Part shown: piece after piece, positions 31,609 through 42,844 of the stretch
Numbering within the stretch: the first letter of the stretch is position 1
How the letters are laid out: the number at the start of each line of letters is the position of its first letter
Source: Lophium mytilinum
Taxonomy: Eukaryota > Ascomycota > Dothideomycetes > Mytilinidiales > Mytilinidiaceae
Direction: 5' to 3'
DNA: 64,000 nt
Assembly: GCA_010093605.1 (NCBI GenBank)
Contig: MU004181.1
Coordinates: 2,324,215-2,388,214, forward strand
Position numbers and translations under genes: made by a program
The notes under the pieces: model-generated
What the model was told of the DNA's origin: nothing
What the model saw: only the letters and a program-made list of their open reading frames with translations
Databases searched by the model: none

Positions 31609-33319
31609 GCAATCCACTGCTATCAGGTCAAAGATTCGTGCCCGCATTATACTCGGCGCACTATCCATGCAAGTTATCACGCTAGCTATACACCGTGATT
31701 GCTGACCAGGTGATTACCTCCCACGAGTTGGCTTTGTCGGGCTGCTACCTCAGCGTAGCATGATTGCGCCTTAAAGCTCTGCTTCCAAGGGTGCCTTCAT
31801 GTGGCAGTATTACGGATAAGCCAGAGTTCCAAATGAACCTGCGTATACATATCCAGCCCTGCCCACGTCTTCAAGAGCCGGAATGTATTGCAAATTTAGC
31901 ATATTAGGGGACGATACCTATGAGATAGTTTCCATCTCTGGCAACTCATTGAAGCATTCAAGATCATTAGCCATTGCCACCCTTTCCAAAGTTGATGACT
32001 GAATCTTTTGATGATACCATGTAATGCCAAATGTTTAAGCAAATTCAATTGACACGGCTTTCCATACTCCTGACCTGAGGGTTGCTGAAATTCCAAGCAC
32101 AATGGGCGCCGGGCTGCTATTTGACTAGCCTGCTGAGCCACTCGTTGCAGTGCTGTCGAACGAGTATGAATAGAGCCCGAGCGATCACATATCCGATTCT
32201 CCAAACTCACTCTTACATATGCTGTAGAGATTAGACTGCATTTTGACTGATTGGCCAGCTGCTTGTTGGGCCACCCTGACAGTTGTATCAAGCGAGCAAC
32301 GGTGAAGTCTTTTGGAGCCTAATTCGATATCTTGATGTATATAAAGCATAATGCACGATAGAGATAGAAACTCAGTCGTCGATGCCTCTACGTTCCACTA
32401 AGGTTGAGGAGGAGTCTCAAACTGTCCAAGCTTCCTCCGATGGCCTCGATACGTCAAGATTTAGCCTGTTCTAGACCTTCGGGACGGCTAATCTCCATAT
32501 TTCATATTATTTCTGGGGCAAGGGTTCTGAAGCCTCCTCCAACAACCTCTTTCTCCTGTTCGACATCGCTAGTGTCACTTCGACATCCGGTCAAGTATCT
32601 TTTTCTTTCGCGTATCCAGTTTACCCCAAACAAGCCAATAATGTCGAGGCGCCACAGAATATATAAGCGACGGAGTACACAACCGATATTTTATCGATTA
32701 TTTCTAGTATGCCAAACGTTCTCAGACTTCGGTCTCATTTTACTAACAGTAAACACTTCGATGGAACTCTGCTTCTCATCTCTTCTATGGACCTTCTACT
32801 TTCACTGTGCTTCATTGTCACCATGTTATTATCACGCAGTCTCCTCCAGAATCCTCCGAATATGCATGGCGTTTCCCGTTGCCGAGGATGCATGGGATGC
32901 GGGACGGGCGGTGTGAGGCTAGGAGGGCCGCCCCGCCTAGAACCCGTTGCTGCCGGGCCTGTGGGACACGTTGATTATCTCTAGCTATCTTGAACCCAGC
33001 TTAGTGAGTTCCAGGATCCAGTCACAGCTGGTGTGCCAGCAGCGAGGATGCACGAAGTAACGCAGATGGGCCTCTTGCTGCACATGCCCCGCGGCATGAC
33101 TTCCTATTAGCACCTTTGTGCCACCCTGGGATAACTAAGTGCTTGGTCGAAAGACTTTCCTGTACAAAGATCGAGGGTCCAGGTGCCCCTCATCCTGTGC
33201 TGTCAATGCTTACCTTCTGTTCCCCAATTTCTTTCGTCAAGTCCCATTGAGAACCGCAGGAACGGTACAGCACTTCCAATTGGATTTTATTTCTATCATC
33301 AAAGTAACATCGAGCAACA
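31609..33319. other. Gene-poor 1.7 kb with repeat and a degraded frame
   Basis: It holds a degenerate repeat copy near 32070-32310 and a possible decayed coding frame from 32382, broken by TAG at 32472 and TAA at 32664. The last 150 bp before 33320 must be the promoter of the MFS gene. No intact gene was seen. Confidence 0.45.
32070..32310 (+). repeat. Degenerate repeat family, copy 3
   Basis: It contains AGGGTTGCTGAAATTCCAAG (compare AGGGTTTCAGAAATACAGGC in copy 2) and two tandem units marked by GGGCTGCTATTTGACT (about 32110) and AGACTGCATTTTGACT (about 32232), the second followed by CCACCCTGACAGTTGTATCA. Confidence 0.5.
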
Positions 33320-35061
33320 ATGGCGCCCAAAGAGAGCGTCCTAGTGGACGAGAAGATGACCACAGCATCATCCGAGGACCGTGGCATTGGAACCGAGTCC
33401 CTGGAAGCACCTCCAGTGGATCGTAGGATGATGCTCAAGCTCGATCTGAGACTTGTACCAATACTAGGCGCCTGTTATACGATCATGTTCCTTGACAGGA
33501 CCAACAGTACGTCAAAATCGTAGTCACTCATCCCTGCGCATCACTGCCGACTGACCAGCTTCACAGTTGCAAATGCACGTATCGAAGGCCTTGAGAAGGG
33601 TCTCAATTTCCCTAGTGTCGGATTTAACACCGCCTTGTGGATCTTCTATATTCCCTTCGTACTTGTCGAAATTCCTAGCAACTTGATCATGAGTCTTCCG
33701 CGCGTGAAACCAAATTGGTTTCTGGGAATGAACGTCCTCATTCTCGGCATCGTATCCACGTGCCAAGGACTCTCTCACTCGTATTCCGGGTTCCTTGCGG
33801 TACGCTTCTTCATGGGAATATTCGAAGCCACCCTTCCTTCAGGTATGTTCGTTGTGAACCCAACTTATCAACCGTGGGGCTAAGAGCGGCATCTCAGGAA
33901 CTGCATTTTTAGTAGCGTCGTACTACACCAAGAGGGACGCAGCAGTCCGATTCGGTGTATTCTTCGCGTTTGCTCAACTTGGGCCTTGCTTCAGCGGAGT
34001 ACGTAGACCCCCCGCCTCCCAGTGTCGTAGGCATGAGCGGTCACTGACAAAGAATAGCTGCTAGCATATGCTCTTGAACATATGGACGGTGTGAATGGTC
34101 TTGCCGGATGGAGATGGATCTTCATCATGGAAGGCATAATGACCATTATCATTAGCTTCCTTGTTGTGCTCATCGTCCCCAATTTTCCAGAAAGGGCCAA
34201 ATTCCTCACATCTGACGAACGTGCCCGGCTTCAACAGAGACTTGTTGCCGACAAAGGAGTGGAGAGTCTCGATATGAAGAATATTCCTTGGCTGAAGGTC
34301 ATTTTTGATTACAAGATCTGGATCCCGTAAGTCTCCTGTCGAGTGGCGATTATCTGGGCACCATGGTGCATGCTCATTCCTCTAGCACCATCTTTTTCTT
34401 CTGCTCCGATATGACCGCCGCCTCTATGTCATCGTTCATTCCCACTATCCTCGTAGAGCTCGGCTGGAAGACATCTAGAGCTCAAGTCATGACGATACCG
34501 ATCTGGGTCACGTGCATCGTCGTCCAGGTCGGTACCGCGTGGGTCGCTGGCCGCACAAGGACCCGCTCCCCCTTCATCCTCGGCGCTATCTGCGTCGTCA
34601 TCGTCGGGTGGGTGATCCAAGTCGTTCACGTTCCCTCCGCCAGCGTCCGATATATGTCACTCTTCTTTCTCGGTGCTGGGACCTTCACTCAAATGACCCT
34701 GATTGTTAGCTGGATGACTTGCAACTTGCGTGGCAGGGCGAGCACGGCAATTGGCGCCGCGTTGCTTCTCGGTCTCGGGAATTGCGCCAATTTCGTTGCT
34801 TCGAACGTATTTATCACTAAGGAGAGGCCCTTGTACCCGTAAGTCAACTTCTTATATACCTAATAAACCTAAAGGAAGAGACCATAATAATATATGGCCA
34901 GGACCGGATTTCGAACTGGATTGGCTGTTACTGTTCTTGGGTTCGTATCGGTGGTAATATACACCGCAATTTTGGCGTATCATAATAAGAAGCTGGATGG
35001 GAAAAGGAAGCAGACTGGAGATTGGGAAGATACTCAGGAGGTTTACCGGTATGTCCTCTAA
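33320..35061 (+). CDS. MFS transporter, Dal5/anion:cation symporter type
   Basis: Six exons, 33320-33506, 33567-33842, 33898-33998, 34058-34326, 34386-34838 and 34902-35061, give 481 aa. The junctions rebuild 'FLDRTNIANARIEGLEKGL' (the DRxNIxNA motif of allantoate/nicotinate-type carriers), 'GIFEATLPSGTAFLVASYYT', 'CFSGLLAYALEHMDG', then 'LAGWRWIFIMEG', the family hallmark after TM5-6. The C-terminus 'VYRYVL' matches the usual FRYVL end. Twelve spans are expected. Substrates of relatives include allantoate, ureidosuccinate, nicotinate and other organic anions. Its closeness to the adenine deaminase/NCS1 pair makes a purine-derived ureide plausible, which is inference only. Confidence 0.88.
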
Positions 35062-35224
35062 GCAATGTGGTTCACGAAGGATGCAACCGCCCGCTATGCT
35101 AGTACGGTTTAAACGACGTAATGACTCAGGAGAGCGAGACTGTAGATGGATTTAAATAGATTGGAAAGAACGGATTTTGCTTATAGTGTCTTGTTTCAAA
35201 CCTAGACACATGGAGATATCGCTT

Positions 35225-35465
35225 CTTGAGTGTCTCTTTTGAAAGCTAGATATCACTGTCAGGAGTAGCCCCGCTAGCACGTAGGCGGTTGGTTAAGAAG
35301 TAGTCCAATAATTGCTGCATGGGCCTTGAAATTGCGTTGAAGTAGCTCTGAGTTTAGCCATTTGGATATACCACTGCATTAGTGTTACTTTGGAAGCTAT
35401 TTACTACTGTCAGGAGTAGCTCCGCTGGCAGGTAGCCGGCCAACCAGATGGCTGTCAGATATCTA
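35225..35465 (-). repeat. Degenerate repeat family, copy 4 (inverted, two tandem units)
   Basis: Two units ~150 bp apart, marked by GAAAGCTAGATATCACTGTC (about 35241) and GGAAGCTATTTACTACTGTC (about 35393). Read in reverse complement they match the units of copy 2 (for example GCTAGCGGGG and ACAGTG.TATCTAGCTT). Confidence 0.55.
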
Positions 35466-35509
35466 CTACGTGAACCTGGACATTAACTTAGAGTAGCCAT
35501 AGGTCTAAC

Positions 35510-35730
35510 CACATGGATGTCAACACGCCTGAGTGTCCCCCGCAGGGTTTCGAAGACTCAAGGGCGATGTAAAGCTTCAAGCAGTGCAGATTAGACTGCC
35601 TCTTGAGTAATTGCCTGCTCAGCAGCCAGGCCACCCCCGACAGTGGTGTTGAGTGGGCAAATTGGAGCCGAGTCTGTATTGCCAGACTTGTGGCCTGTCC
35701 ATCCTTATGGTAAGTACACTTCACACCCCC
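35510..35730 (+). repeat. Degenerate repeat family, copy 5
   Basis: Shared blocks in the same order as copies 1-3: AGGGTTTCGAAGACTCAAGG, GATTAGACTGCCTCTTGAGT, CACCCCCGACAGTGGTGTTG and the end block GCCAGACTTGTGGCCTGTCC. Confidence 0.55.
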
Positions 35731-36192
35731 CAGCGTCGACAAGCCAAATCATGTAAAGAGTATCGATTATAATCCCCGAAAGCCCTCCAAATATCTGCCG
35801 TAACCAAGCAGGCCGTTATGATACACTCAAATCCCACCAAACCCATCTCACCAATCCTCTCTATGGACAATCTGAAGCCACACCACCTCGAAGAAGAGAA
35901 GAGTAAAGATGAGAGAGGAGAGTACACCCAAAGCCTCCCAAACCGCTTCGCCCCGGCCCACCTATCCAAACCCCCCGGTATTTGTAGCATAACGCAATTT
36001 AGTCGTAACCCATGTCTCGTAATCCTTTCGCTCGCCATGCCCATCCAACGCAATGCCGCAACGAGACTACAGTCTACAAAGAAGCCCGATCCGAGAATGA
36101 TTCGTTGAAGTCGTCGAGTCGTCACCAAAGCGCCCTTTTCACGCTAAAGAAAATACGCTACTGCACTGGAGTAAGAATACCGTAGAGGGGGG

Positions 36193-39100
36193 CTAAGTAT
36201 AGCTCCTCATAGCGTCCAGGTACCCAGTGCCGCCCTTCAGATCATGATCAAAGTCCTCAGCAACCTCAAGCACGCGCTTGATGTGTTCGAGGGAGAAAGA
36301 TTCCTGTTCGGAGATGGCAAGGGATTGGGCGGTGCGGACTGCGTTTTTGATCTAAACCCCACGTTAGCAATGCTCTTCAATAGCTGAGTTAGAAAAAGGG
36401 GAGTTCTTACCTGCCGCCCATTCAGGTTGTTCCTCGCCAGCGCATCAAAGTCCTTCTCCCCGAACGGCGTGACCTCAAGCCCCTCGACCACCCTCACCTT
36501 CTCCACGAACGTCTTCCAGATCTCCTTCTTCGCTTTCGGCGTCAGCTCGCCGTAGCGCAGCGGCATGTGGATCCGGCTCTGGAACGCGTCGTCGAACGTC
36601 TCAACGCGGTTGGTGGTTAGGAAGAGAATGCCCTGGAAGTACTCGAGCAGGCGCAGGAAGATGGAGACGAGGGCGTTGCGGTGGATGTCGTGGACCTCGC
36701 GCTTCTCGAGGAAGACGTCGGCTTCGTCAAGGAGCAGGACGGCGCCCCAGGAATGCGCGATGTCCATGATCTTTTGGAGCTCGTGTTCGAGCACGCGGCT
36801 GTCGGTGCCGAGCTCGCCGGCGCTCACTGCGTAGAGGGGGCACTTGAGGTACTCTGCGATGCCTTCGGCGGTGAGGGTCTTGCCGACACCGGGAGGGCCG
36901 TGTAGGACGAAGACGAGACCACGGCCCTTGCCTTGAACAACATCGTCGATGGTTTCCGCAGCGTGGAACTTGTGGCTTGACACCATGCCCTTGACGATGG
37001 ACTTGTGCGCGGCTGGAAGGACGAGGGAAGAAAACGCGCCCTCGTTCCACTCGATGTCGCGAATACCGCTGAGCGAGAACTCGAGCCACAGCTTCTCAGA
37101 GAAAGCAAAGCCAAGTACAACGGGCGAGGCGATGAGGAGCTCCTCTTCGCTGAACTGGTGGGTCTTGACGCCTTCCTTGGTTTCTATCGAGTCAAGCTTC
37201 TCAACTTGGATCTCCTTCCCGTCCTCATCGACCGGGACAGTGATGACATGAACTTTATCGTCCTTGTCAAAGAAGACCTTCGTCTTAGTACGCTCCCGGT
37301 CTTCCTTGGCTTCATTGTAGTTCAACGGACCTTCTCCGCCCTCCGCGGGGCCCTCTTCGTCCGAGGAGTCACAGCAGTCGGAGCAATCATCAGAGTCGCT
37401 GTCATTGAACGGGTCCTCGCTATCCTTGGGCTTGATCAACGAGATGGGGTAGTTGGGATTAATCCGCCGGAAGATCGCTGGATCCACCATGACTCTTCCA
37501 TTGATATTGACCTTTGCAACGGCCTTCTTCTTCTTCTGGAAAGCGAGTCCTTTGTGGAAGCGGTAGTTCATGCCCTGCATCGCGACGAAGCGTTTCCCTC
37601 GCTCGATGAGCTGCTTCTTGAGGCTCTCGGGATCCTTGTGGTATGTTAAGGGATACGTGGCCAAGCTCGTGATCTTCCGCGGGCCCTTGAAGGATTCGAC
37701 GTGAACCTCGAAGTCGCCGAGCCCGAAATGCTTGCCGTCATATTCCAAGTAGCGCCCTTCAATACAATACCATTCTCCACGGATGAAAGAGCTCTCCTTG
37801 TTGGCATAGTCGACCTTGAAGCAACGAGGGTCGTCTACGGATCCATAGGTGGCGGTGTAGGCAAGAGAATTGGGTTTGAACAACGCCCACAGAAGTTCGA
37901 AGGTAATGTTGCCAGCCTTCAGCATCGGGTAGAGCGTCTTCTTTGTCTCCTCGTAGTCCTCGTTGATATAGGTGACCAGGAGCTTGCAGTGGGCGATCTG
38001 CAACGACAGCCGCTTCTTTATTTTCCGCTTCTTCTCTTTCTTTAGCTGAGCCTTGAGTGTCTTTTTGTAGTGTACTTTGATTTCTTCGAGGTAGAGGAAC
38101 AGCATATTGGGATCAACCTGAGTGCTATTAGCATCAATGTCAAAAAACAGAAGATCAGAAACTTACGCTAGGTTGCTCTTCTACCAGCGAGACGCCTTTG
38201 ACATCCTTCATCACTTCAGCGAGAGCATCTCGGAGAGGCTTTGACTTGATATCAACAACGGTGTTGCGGTACTTGTTCTCCCAGTCAAACTTCCTACGAA
38301 CAGTGAAGACCTAGAGAATCGTTAGTTTGAGAACTTGGACCGCAAACTTTGAGTAGTATATGCACATTATGATAACGGAGTGATAGCAGAAAAGATGACC
38401 ACTTACGTATTCATTAAACTCGTCCACTTGGTCCTCGGCACTCTCCGTCAACTTGTAGTTGTGTATGGTGCTATCCCACAGCTGATCAACACGCTTGAAC
38501 TCTAGTGTCGACGCCCTCTTGCTCGCCTTCTTTTTGCCCTTCCTCTTTGACTTGGTGCCTCTCCTTCCAGAGGTAGGAGGGTCAAGGCCATCGGGAGCCG
38601 CAGCCCTCTTCCTCCTTGATCCTCCTATCGCAGCAGTCAGCTGCTGCTGCTGGAGTTGAATCTGCAAGGTCGCAATCTCATTGCGTAGCCTAGTCGCCTC
38701 ATCCTCCTCCACAGCATCACCAACACTATCCTCCGTCTCGGAGTCCGTCTCAACAACTCTCCGCGACTTCTTCGACCGACGATGGCGGCGGCGCGGCTCC
38801 TCCTCAGACTCTGAATCCGACGACTCAGAATCCGAATCAGAGTCAGACGAGTCGGACGACGACGCATAGCGCTTGGCCTTATTCCGCTTCTTCTTCGCCG
38901 CAAGCTTTGCCTTCCTCTTCTTCTTGGCCTTGCGCTTTTTCCGCCGCTCCTCCTCCTCGCTGTCCTCACTGCTGCTGTCACTGTCCGAATCGTCGTCTGA
39001 CGAGTCGCTGTCGGAGGAGCTGCTGGTGTCTATGCTCTCCTTGCGCTCCGCCTTCTTGCTGCTCTTGGAGTGCTTCTTGCATTTGCCCTTCTTCGCCTTC

Positions 39101-39483
39101 TTCTTCTTCTTCAGCGCCGAGCTGCTGGCGGCGGCTCCGTCCACGGCAGTCCCATTAACGTCCCCCAGGCTCGTTGTAGGAGGCTCAGAGGTGGGGTGCA
39201 CCGTCACCTCGTCAGCCGCGTTCTCTTCCCTAGCAGTGTCCATGCTCGCTTTGTGTAGTTTCTCGTGCAAAGACCCGCTGGACCCAGAGGGAGAGGCGGG
39301 GGTGGGTTGCGGGGTGCTGGAGGATGTGCTCGAAGCGGGTGTATAGACGGGGTTGCTCTTTGGTTCGCTCGTCGTTGCGGTTCTCGTGGTCTCGGAGGAG
39401 GTGGGCACAGAAGACGTGGCCGTGACGGAGGAGGGTCTGATTGTGGGAGAGAGTGTGGTGGTGCGGCGGTCCCGTTTGTTCAT
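36193..39483 (-). CDS. AAA+ ATPase with DUF7025-type region and charged N-terminal tail
   Basis: Four exons, 39483-38407, 38310-38167, 38117-36411 and 36351-36193, give 1028 aa. The last exon adds 'IKNAVRTAQSLAISEQ', the proper end of the AAA fold, and moves the stop to 36193. The ATPase core has Walker A 'HGPPGVGKT', Walker B 'VLLLDEADVFLE' and sensor 1 'ILFLTTNRVE'. Upstream, 'LWALFKPNSLAYTATYG' and 'GEWYCIEGRYLEYDG' mark the DUF7025-type region common in fungal AAA proteins of unknown function. The first ~280 residues are extreme low complexity: poly-Lys, then alternating Ser/Asp/Glu and Lys/Arg blocks, then a short coiled coil with QLQQQQ. Such a tail suggests nuclear location or RNA/chromatin contact. 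The role is unknown. Confidence 0.88.
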
Positions 39484-40567
39484 CGGAGAGCCAGCCGCGT
39501 CTATCAGGCAGTGAGAGTCTGCTTGTCCGTCCAGATCGGGACCGAGTCAATCAAGTCAAGAGAGCAGTTGTGTGATGGGGAGGACGTCGCCGAATGGACT
39601 GGCGGTGGTGGGTTGGTTCCGAACAGTGTTGCACAGCTTCACGAGGACGGCCAGTGAACAACGAATCCGTTGAGAGGCACAGCGGCGTCAGGACTGGGTA
39701 CGTACCTTTAGTGAAAGGCAGCTATCCGTGTGGAGGCAATAAGGCGGAGAGAGCAAAGACGGGTAACGACGGACATATATATATATTTATACAGCTGTGT
39801 ACTATGGAGGGCAGACCTTGCGCAGCTGAGGCAGCTTCGCTGTGGACTCGAGGCCGGTGAAGGGATGCGTCTGCCTGCTGGTGCGGCCAACACATGCACC
39901 CTGCTCTGATGACTCCACGCGGCGAATATCAGAAAGGGCTGGAGGGCGGTTTAGCTATGCCCGAGCCTCGCGTCAGAAACGTCCACTCCACCACGCGCAT
40001 CGACCATCGCCCCGGATATAAATGTGGACCCCGCAAACGTGTCGCGCCATGCACTCGTCCGCTGCCGTCCCAAACACCCTCAGACAGCATCCACCACAGC
40101 TAGAGCAGCCAAAGACACAGTCCAGAATTGATGCGTAGAGGCCTGTTGCGCCCCGATTATACTGCACGCCGAACCCTCCAGCCCTGACCCCCGGCGGCCT
40201 CACCGCTTTCTAGATCGAGGCACCAAGCAATTCGTGCATTGTGGAGTTGAGCAGGGGCGCCCTATTGCGCTAAAGAGGCTGCCTGGTGCATGGTTGGAAT
40301 CTGCACGTGAAAATGGGCACCCACTTTTGCATATTCTAAATTTAAGATGTCATATTGTCGTACTGTGCAGTTCTAGCAGCCTTGTAGAATCTAGTTCGAC
40401 GATCGCGCCGTGAACCAAAGTTACGCACCACAGTCCCTCAAGCGCCTATGCATGCTGCGTCCTGCAGTCCCCGTCCCAAATCGTGACACGCGATCCCAAA
40501 AAGAAACACCTTCTCCTGCGCCATGCACTCATCCTGCCCTCCCGTCGTTCCGGTCCATGGACTCGGG
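39484..40567. other. Intergenic region upstream of the AAA ATPase gene
   Basis: 1.1 kb holding the promoter of the AAA ATPase gene and the 3' flank of the phosphatase gene. A short TA run (39776-39792) is the only simple repeat. No gene recognised. Confidence 0.45.
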
Positions 40568-42447
40568 CTAGTCTTTCGATCTCAGGCCCAGGTGGCCCAA
40601 TGAGTGCCCGCTTGGCGTCTTGAGCTCAGATTCGGGTTTCCCGTCCGGGAGGTCGCCTGTTGAGACGCCTGTTATACCCATGGAGGGCTCTGCGGTCGTC
40701 TCTGGCGACTGCACGCTGGGTACTGCAGACGCTGGTGCGCTGGATCCTGCAGGCGTTGCTGCTGGCTGCGGGAGATCTTTCGATAGAGGCAGCGGCCCGG
40801 GTGTCGATGCGGATTCCGCGCTTGATGGTTCCTCAATATTCTCCTCGCCATTGGGTCCGTGGGCGCGGAGACCCTCGTGAACGTCGTCCTGTCCGTCGTG
40901 TGCTCCTATTGTGCCAGCTTGGCTCTTGACGTTGCTAGTTGTGCTGACGTCCGAACTCGATCCTATTGGAGTCTCTTTGCGTAGTCCAAGATCTCTCCCT
41001 TCGCTAGGGTCTGTGCTCTTCTGTCCATGCCAATCTGCAGGCGCGGCCTGCTTGACTTCTTCTCCTTCTTTGGGCTCGTGAATGACGACCGGTGGTTGCT
41101 CTTCTTCTGGTAATGCCTTCCACACTACCGCAAACCTGTCGAAAGCCCGGGTGCCTTTTCTGCTACTACCCTTGATCCCGTCCATTTTGTCCCAATGTAT
41201 TTCGAAAACACCAGAGTCATCTGGCTTCCCACCGTTCTCACAGCCATTGCCTTCGAAGAACGCGTTGAACCACACGTGTGCTACTGAAGTAACCATTGTG
41301 AGACCATACGCCGCTTTGTTCCGCCGTTCGACGTCGATGTTCATATCGTTGGTCGGAAGAACTACCCGTTTCGTGGGGCGGAAGATAACGTCTCCGCCAT
41401 TTGTCGTCTCATCTTCTTCCTGTGGCGCACCTTTCTCATCTTCGCTCGACGAGGACTGCCCATCGAGACCGGCCGGGAAAGTTTGCGCCCCTCTCAAAGC
41501 CTGAACGTTGCTCTTCTGGCTTCCCTCCGCCAGTGCAGACGACGACGATGACTTCTTCTCTTTCTCCTTTTTATCCTTCCCATTGCCCTTCCCCATCACC
41601 TCCGCGACCACACTCGCCAGCCCGGCACTCGGCTCAATCTCCCCCCTAACTAGCTCCCTCTCTTGACCCGAGAACGTATGGAACTTCTTAATTGTCTTCC
41701 CCTCATCCACAAACCCCTCCACAGAAATCTTGACCCCATCCCGCAGCCCCCAAACATGCACCTCCAGCACCTCCACCTGCCTCTCCACATACACCTTCCC
41801 ATGCTTTGCCCACCGATCCACATATCTGATCCACCGAAGCTGGCTCGGTATCGACACGCCTGCCCCAAACCCAGGCCGCATCCTCCTCTCCGTGAACCGC
41901 GCCAGCGCATCTTCCACCTTCCACCCGTCCTCACTGATTAAGTACGAGCAGCTCGCCGTGCCGCTCCGCCCCTTGCCTGCCTTGCAGTGCACCACAACAA
42001 CCCTATCATCATTCGCGTGCAGCCAGTTGCGCATGCTAGCCATGATGTGCGGGATCAGCGCGAAGGGCGGCGGGTGGTGGTCCGGGAAGGGGTAGTGGTA
42101 GACACGGCCGTAGACCTCTGAGTCCGGGTAGCCGGTGCCCTCGGCGCGGAACTCCCATATCGCCCAATTATCCTTGTGCTTGTAGTCGAGGAACTTGACG
42201 AGCGCGTCCAGTGGGTTGCGGTAGGCGCGTTGGGGGTAGGTGCCCGAGGGGCCGGAGGTTGCGATGACTGTAGAGAGGCCATGTTGTCAGTAACTGTAGT
42301 ATGGGGGCCCCTCGAGGAAGGCGAGAAAGGTTCGGTGGCTTGGATTGTGGTATACACACTTTTGTCGGTCACGTAGCAGAGGTCTAGGCCAGCTTCTGGA
42401 TGTCTGGCCCGAGGGCCTGCGACGATTTGGCGCAGTAGTGAAGCCAT
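40568..42447 (-). CDS. TEP1: PTEN-like phosphatidylinositol 3-phosphatase
   Basis: Two exons, 42447-42360 and 42267-40568, give 595 aa. The N-terminus 'QIVAGPRARHPEAGLDLCYV' joined to 'TDKIIATSGPSG' matches PTEN. The dual-specificity active site is 'VVVHCKAGKGRSGT' with catalytic Cys124 and the two basic P-loop Lys residues typical of PTEN-type 3-phosphatases; 'YHYPFPDHHPP' supplies the WPD-like loop. A C2-like region follows ('VEVLEVHVWGLRDGVKISVE', later 'AHVWFNAFFEG'). The last ~170 residues are Pro/Ser/Glu-rich and disordered. The enzyme removes the 3-phosphate of PtdIns(3,4,5)P3; yeast Tep1 is the fungal counterpart. Confidence 0.88.
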
Positions 42448-42844
42448 GGTGTAATTGCTTTCGTGTTATGTGCGGTGCGGAGTGTATGCTGACATTTTCG
42501 AGAAGCAAGGTTGCAGGAGGTAGCGTTGGGATATCAGAGATGTTCAAGGTTAACAAACAAGCGAGACGTCATCGACACATGAGTTCGTGAAGGGCTCCTT
42601 GGCATGCACAGTTTCAGCTAGTCTACTATGGGAGGGCCCCTGATACCATTATCGGAAGTGTAGACTGAATGAAAGACGTCTGCTATGTGAAAATCTTCAT
42701 CAGAGAGAATGGAGATTGTATTTGCAGGTGTTGTTTAGAGAACTAGAAGGAATTACCAGCGAACGATAGTAAACAAACCAACGAATTATTCTCATATACA
42801 TGATCATACATAACATTAGATTCAAACTGCGTAAGCACCCAGTA

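Larger units (their letters stand above)
35062..36192. other. Repeat-rich spacer between the MFS and AAA ATPase genes
   Basis: It contains repeat copies 4 and 5 (35225-35465 reversed, 35510-35730 forward). The remaining ~450 bp show only chance ORFs, including one of 135 codons on the minus strand with no family resemblance. Confidence 0.5.

Noticed and set aside
35721-36128. 135-codon minus-strand ORF next to repeat copy 5
   Set aside because: No recognisable protein features; it borders the repeat and overlaps the AAA gene's 3' flank.
39776-39800. TA-dinucleotide run as a promoter or origin element
   Set aside because: A short simple repeat with no other signal.
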